Under the pieces are notes generated by a model. That model did not search any database and was not told the DNA's origin. It saw nothing but the letters and a program-made list of their open reading frames with translations. Position numbers and translations under genes: made by a program. Below, piece after piece: positions 1 through 9,620 of a DNA stretch of 64,000 bases. Numbering within the stretch: the first letter of the stretch is position 1; each line of letters starts with the position of its first letter. The stretch lies in NCBI GenBank assembly GCA_903853805.1, contig CAINUN010000050.1, forward strand, positions 1-64,000, written 5' to 3'. The stretch is from an uncultured Bacteroidota bacterium (lineage in GTDB: Bacteria; Bacteroidota; Bacteroidia; Chitinophagales; Chitinophagaceae).

Positions 1-212
1 CTCTCCACACCATTTGCATAATCATTCACAGTTGTAAAAGGGATAGTTACTGTTCCACCTGTTGCAGAACCATTACCAGTGAAAGTGATTTCAAGAGCAT
101 TTGATAAAGCCAATTGAACGGTTTGTGAAGCGGTTCCAGAAGCATTTGATTGTGCGAAAGAAGCTGATGCGAAACCAAGGATTGCTGTAGCAGCGATGAT
201 AATTTTTTTCAT
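1..212 (-). CDS. Secreted protein of unknown function, N-terminal part only
   Basis: Reading leftwards from the ATG at 212 gives an open frame of 70 codons that runs off the window edge. It starts MKKIIIAATAILGFASASFAQ, a clear signal peptide with a basic start, a hydrophobic core and an Ala-x-Ala-like cleavage site. The mature part is rich in Ser, Thr, Gly and Asn and predicted to be beta-rich (for example LEITFTGNGSATGG). It resembles small secreted Bacteroidota proteins without known function, but I cannot name a family. The ORF track omits it because its stop codon lies outside the window. The reading frame and export signal are clear; the function is unknown. Confidence 0.75.
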   Translation of the reverse strand, partial: MKKIIIAATAILGFASASFAQSNASGTASQTVQLALSNALEITFTGNGSATGGTVTIPFTTVNDYANGVE

Positions 213-445
213 TTTGTTTGTTTTTGTTTGTTTGTTTAAAAATTGTTTTTGTTTGTTAGCCGTGGCATTTCGCGTAAGCCGTTTCTGTTTGTTTTGATGA
301 TGCAAAGATGCGGTGGGGTTTCACTTCCTGCAACACAATTCAAGGGCTTAACACGGGTTTTGTAAGCGCGTAACAAGTCGTTAAGAAATGGGATTAGCTC
401 TTTTTGTCTCTTTTTCATTGGAGAAACCAACCTATTTTTGCCTCT

Positions 446-1903
446 ATGACTCTGCAAGCGCCTACACACATCAGCAATTACATTGGTGGAAATTTTCAAG
501 CTCCTTTGAGTGGAAAATATATAGATAACATCAATCCTGCTACAGGTGAGGTGTATGGACAAATTCCAGACAGTAATGAACAAGATGTACAGGCTGCATA
601 TGAAGCGGCTGCAGCGGCTTTTCCTGCTTGGAGTAAAACTTCCGCAGAAGAAAGGTTTAAGGTATTGAACAGAATTGCTGAGTTGATTGATGCTAATCTT
701 GATTCGCTTGCACTTGCAGAAACCAATGATAATGGCAAACCACTTTGGTTGAGTATGAACGTGGATATTCCTCGCGCATCTTCCAACTTCCGTTTTTTTG
801 CAACTGGATTAATACACTTCAGCACTGACAGTCATCACATGGAAGACAAGGCAATCAATTACACCCTTCGTCAACCTATTGGTGTAGTGGGTTGCATCTC
901 TCCTTGGAATCTTCCCCTTTATTTATTCACCTGGAAAATAGCGCCTGCATTGGCAACTGGAAACTGTGTGGTTGCTAAACCAAGTGAAGTGACGCCAATG
1001 ACCAGTTATTTACTCTCTGTTATTTGCAAAGAAGCTGGCTTGCCCGACGGTGTGTTGAATATTATTCATGGTGCAGGTCCAAATTGTGGCAGTGCGATAG
1101 TGAAACATCCGAATATCAAAGCTATTTCATTTACAGGAAGCACGCGTGCAGGAAAGGATATTGCATCGATTGCTGCTCCTATGTTCAAAAAAATTTCGTT
1201 GGAACTTGGTGGTAAAAACCCAAACATTATTTTCGATGATTGTAATTGGGAGAAGATGATGCGCACAACGGTGCAAAGTTCTTTTGCTAATCAAGGACAA
1301 ATTTGTCTTTGTGGTAGCCGAATTTTGATTCAAGAAACTATCTATGAAAAATTCAAGGAAGAATTTATTGCTAAAGTGAAAAAACTAACCGTTGGTGACC
1401 CGCTCAATGAAGCATCGAAACAAGGTGCCGTGGTTAGTAAATTGCACTTTGATAAGGTGATGAGTTGTATTGAATTGGCAAAGCAGGAAGGGGGGAGAAT
1501 TTTATTGGGTGGCAATGCCATACATCCTGAAGAAAGATGTGTGAATGGCTATTTTATTGAACCAACAATCATTGAAGGTCTTGGGGCAAATTGCCGTACT
1601 AACATGGAAGAAATTTTTGGACCTGTCGTAACACTTCAGTCATTTAAAACAGAGGAAGAAGCACTTGCTCTTGCCAATGCTTCTGATTATGGATTGAGCG
1701 CAACTATATGGACACAAGACATCACACGCGCCAATAGAATAGCCGCCAAAGTTTATAGCGGAATTATTTGGGTGAACTGTTGGTTGTTGCGCGATTTGCG
1801 CACACCATTTGGTGGCTTTAAAAATTCAGGAGTCGGTCGTGAAGGTGGCTGGGAAGCAATGCGTTTTTTTACTGAGCCCAAGAATGTGTGCATTGAATTA
1901 TAA
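446..1903 (+). CDS. Aldehyde dehydrogenase, probable 2-aminomuconic/2-hydroxymuconic semialdehyde dehydrogenase
   Basis: NAD-dependent aldehyde dehydrogenase of 485 aa, the normal family length. The visible motifs are PWNLP (Asn155), FTGST for cofactor binding, LELGGKNP (general base Glu253) and GQICLC (catalytic Cys287). The overall sequence, especially SSFANQGQICLC and the WVNCWLLRDLRTPFGG end, is closest to the ALDH8A1/AMSDH group, which oxidises 2-aminomuconate semialdehyde in kynurenine (tryptophan) breakdown. No other kynurenine genes are present, so substrate is inferred from similarity. I chose the ATG at 446 rather than the ORF-track start (404), because family alignment begins near MTLQAPTHISNYIGG and a -7 box TATTTTTG lies at 433-440. 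That would leave a very short leader. It converges with recO, with 4 bp between the stops. Confidence 0.85.
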   Translation: MTLQAPTHISNYIGGNFQAPLSGKYIDNINPATGEVYGQIPDSNEQDVQAAYEAAAAAFPAWSKTSAEERFKVLNRIAELIDANLDSLALAETNDNGKPLWLSMNVDIPRASSNFRFFATGLIHFSTDSHHMEDKAINYTLRQPIGVVGCISPWNLPLYLFTWKIAPALATGNCVVAKPSEVTPMTSYLLSVICKEAGLPDGVLNIIHGAGPNCGSAIVKHPNIKAISFTGSTRAGKDIASIAAPMFKKISLELGGKNPNIIFDDCNWEKMMRTTVQSSFANQGQICLCGSRILIQETIYEKFKEEFIAKVKKLTVGDPLNEASKQGAVVSKLHFDKVMSCIELAKQEGGRILLGGNAIHPEERCVNGYFIEPTIIEGLGANCRTNMEEIFGPVVTLQSFKTEEEALALANASDYGLSATIWTQDITRANRIAAKVYSGIIWVNCWLLRDLRTPFGGFKNSGVGREGGWEAMRFFTEPKNVCIEL

Positions 1904-1907
1904 GGCT

Positions 1908-2642
1908 TCAATGAAGTATTGTTTGCAGCACGCGCAATGATTTAATCTCTCCAAGATGCTGACAATAATGATGTAAAAACGCTAGGTACCACTCTAATAA
2001 TTGAAGCCTTGTTTGTGAATTCAATTCAACTTTGTGTAGCTCTTGAAATGAGTTTATTATTAAAACCTCACTCAATTGTTTTGCTGTTACTTGGTTTACT
2101 AATGGTTCTGACGCAGGCAATTGTGCTGAAAAACCACCTTCTTGAATATTTAGATGCGGCGTTTCTTCTGTATAATTTCCTTTGATTTCATAACCTAACA
2201 TTTTACTGCAATTAGCAATAAAATAAATCGGTAAGTTGGCAATTTCATTCACATTTGATTGGTCCAACTGGATAAAATATTGTTGACAAAAGGCAAACAT
2301 TTCAGGTATAGGTGCCTGTTGGGGCAAAATGCGTAACAAAAATTCAATTGAGAATAGCGCTACACTATTGATAATGACTTGTTCTTGTACCTGTTGGTAA
2401 ATGTAAGTTGCCTGATATTCTCTTAGGTACTGCAGATTTTGATTAGGATTGTGATAGACAACTAGGTCAATTAATGAAGCTGGCTGTAAAAAAGCAGTTT
2501 TATTCTGCTTTGATTTTTGTGAACGGACCCCTTTTATGATGTATGATTGAACCCCGAAATTATTCGTAAAAATTGTAGTGATTAAACTTGTTTCTCCATA
2601 TTTAATGGACCGAAGAACGATACCTTGTGTTTGTTGCAACAT
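1908..2642 (-). CDS. recO: DNA repair protein RecO
   Basis: The 244-aa protein begins MLQQTQGIVLRSIKYGETSLI, the typical RecO oligonucleotide-binding N-terminal domain. The rest is helical, as in the RecO C-terminal domain. RecO acts with RecR in the RecF pathway, loading RecA onto SSB-coated single-stranded gaps. The Cys residues of the zinc motif found in some RecO proteins are not obvious, which is common in Bacteroidota. The gene lies 5 bp downstream of porZ on the same strand, so the two are probably co-transcribed. The recO-porZ pairing recurs in this phylum. Confidence 0.9.
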   Translation of the reverse strand: MLQQTQGIVLRSIKYGETSLITTIFTNNFGVQSYIIKGVRSQKSKQNKTAFLQPASLIDLVVYHNPNQNLQYLREYQATYIYQQVQEQVIINSVALFSIEFLLRILPQQAPIPEMFAFCQQYFIQLDQSNVNEIANLPIYFIANCSKMLGYEIKGNYTEETPHLNIQEGGFSAQLPASEPLVNQVTAKQLSEVLIINSFQELHKVELNSQTRLQLLEWYLAFLHHYCQHLGEIKSLRVLQTILH

Positions 2643-2647
2643 AATTC

Positions 2648-4900
2648 TTATTCCATAAAAACAAGCTTGCCGGCAAAGGTTTCAGAACCATCTTTATTGG
2701 TAACAAAAATGAGGTAAACACCACTTTGTGGGCGATGCCCAGTATAATCTTTACCATTCCAAACTGCTTGCCCACCTAATGCCTGTGTTCTGTAAATCAA
2801 TTGCCCTGTAACGTCTGTGATTTTCACATCACCATTCGAAACCAATCCTTTGATTGCTATTGTGCCACCATAACCAGATGGAATTGGGCTAGGATAAGTA
2901 GTCACATTACTATTGGTCTCACCACCTTCAGTTGCCGTACTTCGAAATGAAACAAGCCCTTGGGAAGTACCAATAAATACTTCACCCGTGACAGGATCAA
3001 TCGCAATTTTTTGAATCAAGTTAGTAGGAAGAGGACTGTTATCGACTGTAAATCTGTAAATGATTTTATCGCCGGTAGCGCTAATGAGCCAAACACCATT
3101 GGCTGTGCCAACCCATTTTCTATTTGCACCATCAACGGCTAATGCTTTTACATTTTCATTTTGAAAAAGATAACCAGCAAATTGATCGTATTGAACAATA
3201 GGTCTATCAATTTGACAGCTACCTTCAATCATTTGTCCTGGACAATTGATGACACCAATTCCATCTGAAGTTCCAAACCAAATTGCTCCATCTTTATCTT
3301 TTACAAGACAATTCACGGAGCTACTAATAGATGATGTTGTGACTCTTAAGTAGGCATCGTCATTGGTGTTTTCGGTAGTATAATTGTCATTATAAACAGC
3401 CAAACCAGTTCCAGGAATGATGTACCATTTTTGGTTATAATCATCTACTATTGGAAAGCCTGCATATTGTCCATTTGCGGCCCCAGCAAATTTCATAAAA
3501 TTGCCTGTCTGTGTTTTTACATACAATTCATGTGGAGCGCCTGAAATAGTAAACCATAAATTACCATTGTAATCAAAAGTAAGTCCTGACACACGGTAAG
3601 AAGTTGTATCTCCATTAGTGGGCTCCATCACACCATTGTACTTTATGAGATCATAACCAGCTCCATCAGCATGCAATTTTAAGATGCCATTTCTGAACGA
3701 ACCTACATACAAACTGCCGTCGTATGGATCTTTGGCTAAAGAAGAAAAATCGGTCAAATCGTGAAGACCCCAATCAGTGCTTTCGTTGTATATCTTCCAC
3801 TTATCGTTTTGGTAATGGGAAAATCCTTTTAAATTGAACAGGTAGGTCCAATTATCATTGAATCCGCCATGAGCAACCCAAACATCTCCATTAAAAGGAA
3901 GGATATCAAAAGAACTATAAGTGGCTGGACCTTCAGGATGAATGCCATCATTGGTACTGTTTCCATTCCGTTTTCCTAAACCAGAAAAAGCATCTGAAAT
4001 CCAGATATTATCATCTGCTGTTTTCATCGTTCTTACTGGCTTCCCTTTAGTTGAAAATGAGTCCACCATTTGGTAATCGCTATTCAAAACATGAACAACT
4101 CCATTAAACTGTGCGTCACGGTATTCGTTTATAAAGATTTTCGAATCTATCGAATCTATCCTTGTGATCGTCCAAGGGCTTGAATAAACTAAAGCAAGTG
4201 TATCGTTAAGGAGTGTAAAGAGGCTATCCTTGGTATTGATAAGGGTTTTGTTGTTTGCAGTTGTGATGTAAGTGAAATTGTTTTTCGATGTGAGTTTTTG
4301 CCAAGAAGAAAAAGCCTGAAGGTTTGGATTATTTTTGTTGGCTTTAAAGACTCCTTTATCTGTTATTGCAAATAAATAGCCAAGAGCTTCTGTCATCGAA
4401 AAGATTTCAATGTTCTGATTATTGCTTATGAAAGAATAGGTTTCTTTTACTTCCTTTTTTATAAGGTTAATAACTACAATGCCAAAACTTGTAGAGAGGT
4501 AAGCCATGCCATCTTTTACAAACAAGTTATTTACTCTTTTCAGGCCTGTTATGCTTTTCAGCTTGATGTCGGGTAAATTGAAAAAGGTTTCGTTTTTAAA
4601 AAAGTCAATATTACAGTTGTTGTAAACCAAAATTGTGTATCCTGAAACGGGATCGTAATCCACAAGATTCATCCCAACATCCGACATCCCTTCTACTTTA
4701 CTATATGCAGCTGTTTCATTTGTTGCAAGATTATAGGCATAAAAACTTTGGTCGGATATCGCAAAAAGGGAAGTGCCATTTGTAGCAGCACTAATTGCAT
4801 TGTTGTATGGAAGAAACGAACGCCAAAAACCGATTGGTTTTATTTGGGCTTGAGCGATAGATGTTAACAGTAAGAAGACTAAAACAACTTTTGATTTCAT
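2648..4900 (-). CDS. porZ: PorZ-like type IX secretion protein (beta-propellers plus C-terminal sorting domain)
   Basis: The 750-aa protein has a signal peptide (MKSKVVLVFLLLTSIAQAQ) and two stretches of propeller-like blades, including 'two-component regulator propeller' repeats such as WFGTSDGIGVINC and VFIGTSQGLVSF. It ends in a type A C-terminal sorting domain (DVTGQLIYR, then SGVYLIFVTNKDGSETFAGKLVF). This layout matches PorZ, which works with the PorU sortase at the cell surface when T9SS cargo is cleaved and attached to anionic lipopolysaccharide. The neighbouring recO supports the assignment. It is probably transcribed from just upstream of 4900 towards recO. A generic T9SS-exported propeller protein is the alternative, but the N-terminal WRSFLPYNNAISAA segment looks like PorZ. 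Confidence 0.82.
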   Translation of the reverse strand: MKSKVVLVFLLLTSIAQAQIKPIGFWRSFLPYNNAISAATNGTSLFAISDQSFYAYNLATNETAAYSKVEGMSDVGMNLVDYDPVSGYTILVYNNCNIDFFKNETFFNLPDIKLKSITGLKRVNNLFVKDGMAYLSTSFGIVVINLIKKEVKETYSFISNNQNIEIFSMTEALGYLFAITDKGVFKANKNNPNLQAFSSWQKLTSKNNFTYITTANNKTLINTKDSLFTLLNDTLALVYSSPWTITRIDSIDSKIFINEYRDAQFNGVVHVLNSDYQMVDSFSTKGKPVRTMKTADDNIWISDAFSGLGKRNGNSTNDGIHPEGPATYSSFDILPFNGDVWVAHGGFNDNWTYLFNLKGFSHYQNDKWKIYNESTDWGLHDLTDFSSLAKDPYDGSLYVGSFRNGILKLHADGAGYDLIKYNGVMEPTNGDTTSYRVSGLTFDYNGNLWFTISGAPHELYVKTQTGNFMKFAGAANGQYAGFPIVDDYNQKWYIIPGTGLAVYNDNYTTENTNDDAYLRVTTSSISSSVNCLVKDKDGAIWFGTSDGIGVINCPGQMIEGSCQIDRPIVQYDQFAGYLFQNENVKALAVDGANRKWVGTANGVWLISATGDKIIYRFTVDNSPLPTNLIQKIAIDPVTGEVFIGTSQGLVSFRSTATEGGETNSNVTTYPSPIPSGYGGTIAIKGLVSNGDVKITDVTGQLIYRTQALGGQAVWNGKDYTGHRPQSGVYLIFVTNKDGSETFAGKLVFME

Positions 4901-4949
4901 AAAACTTAAGGTTGATAAAAGTAAGGATAATAACGCCCGAATGGACTCC

Positions 4950-5513
4950 TTATTGTTTCAAAAGAAATTCTATTGTTTTCGGAAAGAAAAAATGTTCTAG
5001 ATGATGAATTTTCTCTGCAAGGCTGTTAGCATCCTCCTGCTCTTCAACTTTGCATCTTGCCTGAACAATAATATCACCACTGTCATATATTTCGTTGACA
5101 AAGTGAATCGTGATGCCGCTTTCTTTTTTATCTGCTTTCAATACAGCATCGTGAACATGATGTCCGTACATTCCTTTGCCTCCAAATTCGGGTAAAAGTG
5201 CCGGATGTATATTGATGATTTTTAGAGGAAAAGCCTTCACTAAACCTTCTGGAATTTTCCATAAAAAACCAGCGAGCACTATTAATGATGGATTGAATGA
5301 TTGAATTTTTTGTGCAAATTCTTGAGAATGAAATAGTTCTTTATCGACTACAATAGATGGAATATTTTCTTTAGCAGCAATATCCAAAACGCCTGCATCT
5401 TTTTTGTTGGAAACAATTAAGGCTATGGAGGCAAAAGACTTTTCTTTTAAATAGTCGATGATGGCTGCGGCATTACTTCCTTTTCCAGAAGCAAAGATGA
5501 TGATGTTGTGCAT
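4950..5513 (-). CDS. purN: Phosphoribosylglycinamide formyltransferase
   Basis: PurN transfers a formyl group from 10-formyl-tetrahydrofolate to GAR in the third step of purine synthesis. The 187-aa protein has the family start (IIIFASGKGSNAAAIIDYL), the folate and active-site segment INIHPALLPEFGGKGMYG, containing the Asn and His, and the later ESGITIHFVNEIYDSGDII segment with the catalytic Asp. Length is normal. It lies divergently from the S4-domain gene; the 82 bp between the two starts must hold both promoters. Confidence 0.93.
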   Translation of the reverse strand: MHNIIIFASGKGSNAAAIIDYLKEKSFASIALIVSNKKDAGVLDIAAKENIPSIVVDKELFHSQEFAQKIQSFNPSLIVLAGFLWKIPEGLVKAFPLKIINIHPALLPEFGGKGMYGHHVHDAVLKADKKESGITIHFVNEIYDSGDIIVQARCKVEEQEDANSLAEKIHHLEHFFFPKTIEFLLKQ

Positions 5514-5595
5514 GATATTTACGCGAACAGAATTGCTTGTAAAGGCAAAAATATTTTTTAAACAACAGGTTTCCCTAATTTTATTTCAGAAAATA

Positions 5596-5988
5596 ATGAG
5601 TAACAAGCAACTTAGAATTGACAAATACCTTTGGGCTATCCGTATTTTTAAAACACGGACCCAAGCCTCAGATGCTATTGATGCTGGAAAGGTCAAGCAA
5701 AACGGACAATCCGTTAAGCCTTCAAAAGCAGTAAATATTGGTGATCACTTCGACATCAAAACCCCTGCAAGAAAATGGACCATAGAAGTTACCGGACTTT
5801 TACAACAACGTATGGGCTATGAAGATGCTCTCAAAAACTATATTGACTTAACTACGGAAGAAGACAAACTATTGAATCAACAATTATCATCGAGTTTCTT
5901 CACAGGTAAACGCATGAGCAAAACAGGTCGTCCAACAAAAAAACAAAGACGCGACTTGAATACGTTTCATGAGGATGACGATAGTTGA
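5596..5988 (+). CDS. RNA-binding S4 domain protein (Hsp15-like)
   Basis: The 130-aa protein starts MSNKQLRIDKYLWAIRIFKTR. This is the S4 RNA-binding fold of the Hsp15/YrfH type (RIDKYLW, RTQASDAIDAGKVKQNG, VNIGDHFDI), followed by a basic C-terminus (TGRPTKKQRRDLN). Hsp15 recycles stalled 50S subunits that carry nascent chains, so a role in ribosome rescue is plausible but inferred. The ORF track begins at 5458, inside purN on the other strand. I chose the ATG at 5596 because the S4 homology begins immediately after it. Confidence 0.85.
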   Translation: MSNKQLRIDKYLWAIRIFKTRTQASDAIDAGKVKQNGQSVKPSKAVNIGDHFDIKTPARKWTIEVTGLLQQRMGYEDALKNYIDLTTEEDKLLNQQLSSSFFTGKRMSKTGRPTKKQRRDLNTFHEDDDS

Positions 5989-6128
5989 ATACAAACATGT
6001 TTCAGCAAGAAATCCCTTCTAGTCCTTAAGATTATCTCGCGTGGAAACAATGAAAAGTCATCTTATCAACAATGCCTCATAAGTAAGAGGCAGCCTTCAA
6101 TAAAAAGAAACAACAGCCTTTTATACTC

Positions 6129-6153
6129 AAAACCCTTGGCTTCTGCCAAAGGA
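6129..6153 (-). terminator. Possible intrinsic terminator after the 6158-6910 gene
   Basis: The arms CCTTGGC and GCCAAAGG form a small stem with loop TTCT, just past the stop codon. On the minus strand a short TTTT run follows. It is a modest hairpin and may be chance. Confidence 0.35.
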
Positions 6154-6157
6154 TACT

Positions 6158-6910
6158 TTATGCATCCACCTTCGCTACAGCCATTGCATTGTATGCCCCA
6201 TTGTTCGATAAGTAATGTATGTTGTTTACTTCTTGGTAAAACGTAATGCCAACACATATGAACCAAGGGTTAGATTGCATATCAGACAAAATAAAGCCCA
6301 GTTTTAGCGGTGGTATTGTAGTGCTTGAAAAAGCCAAAAAATCGCTGTAGCAATTGTTTGCTGCATATTGCCCTTTCTCGAAATCAATGCTGGCAATTAC
6401 AAATACAAAACGAAAATGAGTGGCGCCATTCGGTGCTACTATCCTTTCTGAAGGAACAAATGCTGGCAATTCAATACCCGATATGCCTGTTGCTTTATCA
6501 GCAGTAATTGCAAACGGAACAAAAAGTATGCTTTCTAATGTGGTATTTTTATTGAAATTAAACCCCTCCATCAACTTGGCATTATCATAAAGAAGCCTTC
6601 TTTGACCTCTTGGATTCACCGCATCGGTCTTTACCATTTTTAACATTACTTGGACCAATCTTGAAAACATTCGAAAATCGGCAATGGTCAATGCTACAGA
6701 TTGAAAAGCCGTATGGAAAAGCTTTGCTGCTTTGACCGATTTCCCAAATTCCCGATTATTTTCTCTTGCTCTTTCAAAAGCAGGGTCGTTAGCAAAACGA
6801 TGGGCTGAAATACTTGATTTTCGTTTGATGAAATGACCCTCTTTCAATTTGTAGTAAGTGATGTTCCCTAACGTTCCTTCAATAGGAAGAATGCCTTTTT
6901 GCTTTGCCAT
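6158..6910 (-). CDS. Conserved Bacteroidota protein of unknown function
   Basis: The 250-aa soluble protein starts MAKQKGILPIEGTLGNITYYK. It has a basic N-terminal region (GHFIKRKSSISAHRF), then NDPAFERARENNREFGKSVKAAKL and a beta-rich second half. I have seen this N-terminal pattern ('KQKGI...GTIG.ITFYK', 'NDPAF.RTREN..EFG') in many hypothetical proteins of Bacteroidota, often as single genes, but know of no function. There is no signal peptide and no membrane segment. A 498-bp upstream region with short tandem repeats lies before the start. It may be an accessory or mobile cassette; the sequence does not settle this. Confidence 0.7.
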   Translation of the reverse strand: MAKQKGILPIEGTLGNITYYKLKEGHFIKRKSSISAHRFANDPAFERARENNREFGKSVKAAKLFHTAFQSVALTIADFRMFSRLVQVMLKMVKTDAVNPRGQRRLLYDNAKLMEGFNFNKNTTLESILFVPFAITADKATGISGIELPAFVPSERIVAPNGATHFRFVFVIASIDFEKGQYAANNCYSDFLAFSSTTIPPLKLGFILSDMQSNPWFICVGITFYQEVNNIHYLSNNGAYNAMAVAKVDA

Positions 6911-7323
6911 ATTGTTTTTTTAATTCTTTAGAATTGCACCCCATTTTTTTACTAATTATCAGATGAAATAATCAATGTTTGGAGTATTCATGACAAAGAA
7001 ACGATCCTTAAAAAGCCTAACGGGGTTACAGGGGTTACGTAATGTGCCTAAAACACCTTACAGGAAAGGGTTTCCATTTTCAATAATTTCCGAAATCATT
7101 TAATTTTAAGTTGTAACCCTTTATATTGTGATGAGCAAAACAGCATAAAGCTCTAAAAGTTTATTTGCATCATTATTTCATTACACTTTCCCTACACCAA
7201 GTACGGGGTAAGTACGGGGTAAGTATAGGGGAGCTATACCATTCATGGTTTTTGTTGCATGATTTAGTCCTAGTCATTTTACTATTGGTTGCATTGCAAA
7301 CGCGCACTTGGTGGTCTATACTA
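6911..7323. other. Intergenic region with short G-rich direct repeats
   Basis: This stretch between the unknown gene (leaving leftwards) and the TPR-kinase (leaving rightwards) has no credible ORF. It contains two copies of GGGGTTAC near 7021-7040 and a tandem repeat near 7198-7231 (AAGTACGGGGT twice, then a decayed AAGTATAGGGG). The 11-bp period is about one helical turn. The role is unknown. Confidence 0.55.
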
Positions 7324-7370
7324 TAGCTAACCATAGTTACCATATAGACAAATCGTTCTATGTAAATTTG
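7324..7370 (+). promoter_or_regulatory. Operator-promoter module P1 upstream of the TPR-kinase
   Basis: The dyad TAGCTAACCATAGTTA (7324-7339) differs from the shared operator at one arm position. It is followed after 23 nt by the -7 box TAAATTTG (7363-7370), which fits TAnnTTTG exactly. No good -33 box is present, as expected for an activator-dependent promoter. The kinase ATG is at 7409. Confidence 0.7.
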
Positions 7371-7408
7371 CCTTTGTTCAAACTATAGAAATTTACTTGT
7401 TTTATTTT

Positions 7409-9550
7409 ATGATTCGTATTAAGACTTTTATTGGTAAATATATCTACTTAGCTGTTTTTTTACTTTCTCTCTTCTTCATTAATTGCAATACCAAAACAAA
7501 ATCACTACAAATTAAGCCCTATGATAGTTTAGGGGTTGCCCTAGATTCTGGTTTTCGAATGTCGCAAAGAGGAGAAGAGACTGCATCTATTAACTATATC
7601 AAGAGTATTTTAAACAGAAAAAGACTAAACTATTTTGATCAATATTGGTTGTATAGCTTTATTGCCGATAATTATACTTATCGTATTAGAAATAACGATT
7701 CTGCAAAATACTATTGGCGTTTAATGCTTTCATTTATTGATGACAAAGAAATAAATGATACTATTAATCAAATGCGTGCTAATGTTTATAATGGGTTAGG
7801 GATAATTTATAATAGGGAGCAAAATTTCGACTCACCCATCATGTATTATGACAATGGGTTAGAGATATTAAAGGATTCTAAAGATTCGATATTTCATGCT
7901 ATTTACTTAAGGAGAATTGCAATGACTTATTATCAGCAAGAACTTTATGAAAAAGCAAGCTGTTTATTTATTGAATCTTTAATATGTTTACAACCCAGTA
8001 TAGCTAATTTAAAAGAGCAAAATATAAATAGGACTAAAGATAATAATTATTTTAGAGATACCTATATTGCTCAGGAAGTTATAGACAATATAGGTTTGTG
8101 CTATTACAATTTAAGAAATTATGACACCGCTATTTATTATTATCGAAAATGTATAGACTTTATTAATTGTTATGCACCCTTATTTCCAATAAATAAAGAA
8201 GGCTGGCAGGGAGCAAAAGGAGTTGTATTTGATAATATAGCAACTTCATTCGAAGCCATAAAAAAAGATGATTCTGCATTATATTATTACCAACAATCTT
8301 TGAGTATTTCAGATAGCCTTGTTGGCGATAACTTTGAAAACATGAGCACTAAAATTAAGTTATTTAATTTTTATGTCAAGAATAAAAATCTAGCCAAAGC
8401 AAAAATACTGTATAATGATATTGAATCCTTAGTAAAGAATAGCACACTCAGTCATCATGATAAATTGCGCCTACTCTTTGCAACATCTCAATATTATCAA
8501 TTGACGGGAGCTAAAGAATTGGCATACGATTATTTAATTCAATGGAAGCTAGAAAATGAAAAATATGAAATCGACCTGAATAAATCTGTAAACAATCAAT
8601 TGCTCGAAAATATCAATCAATATGAAAGTGATTTAAAGATAAAAGAACTAAAAATCAAAGCACTTAGTACAAATCAAAGGTTTATTTTCTTTTCAGGATT
8701 CATGCTCTTGATTATATTAATTTTCATTTGCTACTTTTATTTCAACCAAAGATTAATGAAGCAGCTTCAATCCCATATTGAAGCTAAAGAAATATTATTA
8801 TTACAATTAGAAAATGAAAAGAAAACACAAGAAGTTTTAGCAAATAAATTTGCGATAAAGAATCTAGAAAAAGATTTTTTAATAAGAAGTGTAGTGCATG
8901 ATTTATTAAACCCTCTTGCAGGTATTATGCTAAACATAGAAATTCATGAACTAAAGCAAAGCATATCTCAATCGCACGATGACTTATTAAATAAAATCAA
9001 GGGGATGGTAAGCAATATGATTATTATTTGTAACGATATGATTGATTTTAGTAGCAATAAAACTTTTAACTTAACCTTTGTAATAGATAATCTTATTAAG
9101 ACCGTCTCGGAAGCTGTAGAAAATATCAAACCAATTACTGAAAACAAAAAACAAACGGTAAATATACTTACTGAAAACAACAATGAAATTATTAGCTCAT
9201 ATGACTCTGAAAAAATAATAAGATTGCTGGTAAATTTATTAAACAATGCCAGTAAATTTAGCAAAGTAGGCGGGCAGATTGACATTCATATTTTTGATCA
9301 AAAAAATAAAGTAATAATTAAAGTATCCGATCATGGCGTTGGAATGCCAGTTTCAATATTAGATAAAATATTTTCACAACAAGAAGTAGTGGGGTCTCTT
9401 GGCACTTCAGGAGAAAAATCGAATGGGATTGGACTATATATATGCAAACAAATTGTTACTGCCCATAATGGAATAATTGAAGTGGACAGCAAGTTGGGTG
9501 AAGGCACTAGCTTTACCATCACACTGCCTAAGCACAAAACTATTGACTAG
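7409..9550 (+). CDS. TPR-repeat sensor histidine kinase
   Basis: The 713-aa kinase has a hydrophobic N-terminus (KTFIGKYIYLAVFLLSLFFINC, possibly a lipobox), then about 400 residues of TPR-like helices (for example NYDTAIYYYRKCID, DDSALYYYQQSL), predicted periplasmic. A transmembrane segment follows near 424-446 (FFSGFMLLIILIFICYFYF), then a coiled linker. HisKA has a phosphoacceptor in SVVHDLLNPLAG (His497) and HATPase has NLLNNASKF, VSDHGVGMP and GIGLYICKQ. This class is common in Bacteroidota. The ORF track starts at a TTG (7397); the ATG at 7409 is more likely. Its promoter carries the shared operator, which ties it to the H-NOX network. No receiver domain is attached, so its partner is probably one of the nearby NarL-type regulators. 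That pairing is inferred. Confidence 0.88.
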   Translation: MIRIKTFIGKYIYLAVFLLSLFFINCNTKTKSLQIKPYDSLGVALDSGFRMSQRGEETASINYIKSILNRKRLNYFDQYWLYSFIADNYTYRIRNNDSAKYYWRLMLSFIDDKEINDTINQMRANVYNGLGIIYNREQNFDSPIMYYDNGLEILKDSKDSIFHAIYLRRIAMTYYQQELYEKASCLFIESLICLQPSIANLKEQNINRTKDNNYFRDTYIAQEVIDNIGLCYYNLRNYDTAIYYYRKCIDFINCYAPLFPINKEGWQGAKGVVFDNIATSFEAIKKDDSALYYYQQSLSISDSLVGDNFENMSTKIKLFNFYVKNKNLAKAKILYNDIESLVKNSTLSHHDKLRLLFATSQYYQLTGAKELAYDYLIQWKLENEKYEIDLNKSVNNQLLENINQYESDLKIKELKIKALSTNQRFIFFSGFMLLIILIFICYFYFNQRLMKQLQSHIEAKEILLLQLENEKKTQEVLANKFAIKNLEKDFLIRSVVHDLLNPLAGIMLNIEIHELKQSISQSHDDLLNKIKGMVSNMIIICNDMIDFSSNKTFNLTFVIDNLIKTVSEAVENIKPITENKKQTVNILTENNNEIISSYDSEKIIRLLVNLLNNASKFSKVGGQIDIHIFDQKNKVIIKVSDHGVGMPVSILDKIFSQQEVVGSLGTSGEKSNGIGLYICKQIVTAHNGIIEVDSKLGEGTSFTITLPKHKTID

Positions 9551-9591
9551 TATATTACCTTATATTCATTCACTACCATATTGAATGTGCA

Positions 9592-9620
9592 TAAAAAAAG
9601 CTCTTGAAAAATCAAGAGCT
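9592..9620 (-). terminator. Intrinsic terminator of the H-NOX operon and/or RNA D
   Basis: AGCTCTTGA (9599-9607) pairs with TCAAGAGCT (9612-9620) over a 4-nt loop. A T7 run follows on the minus strand only, so it works leftwards. Confidence 0.8.
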
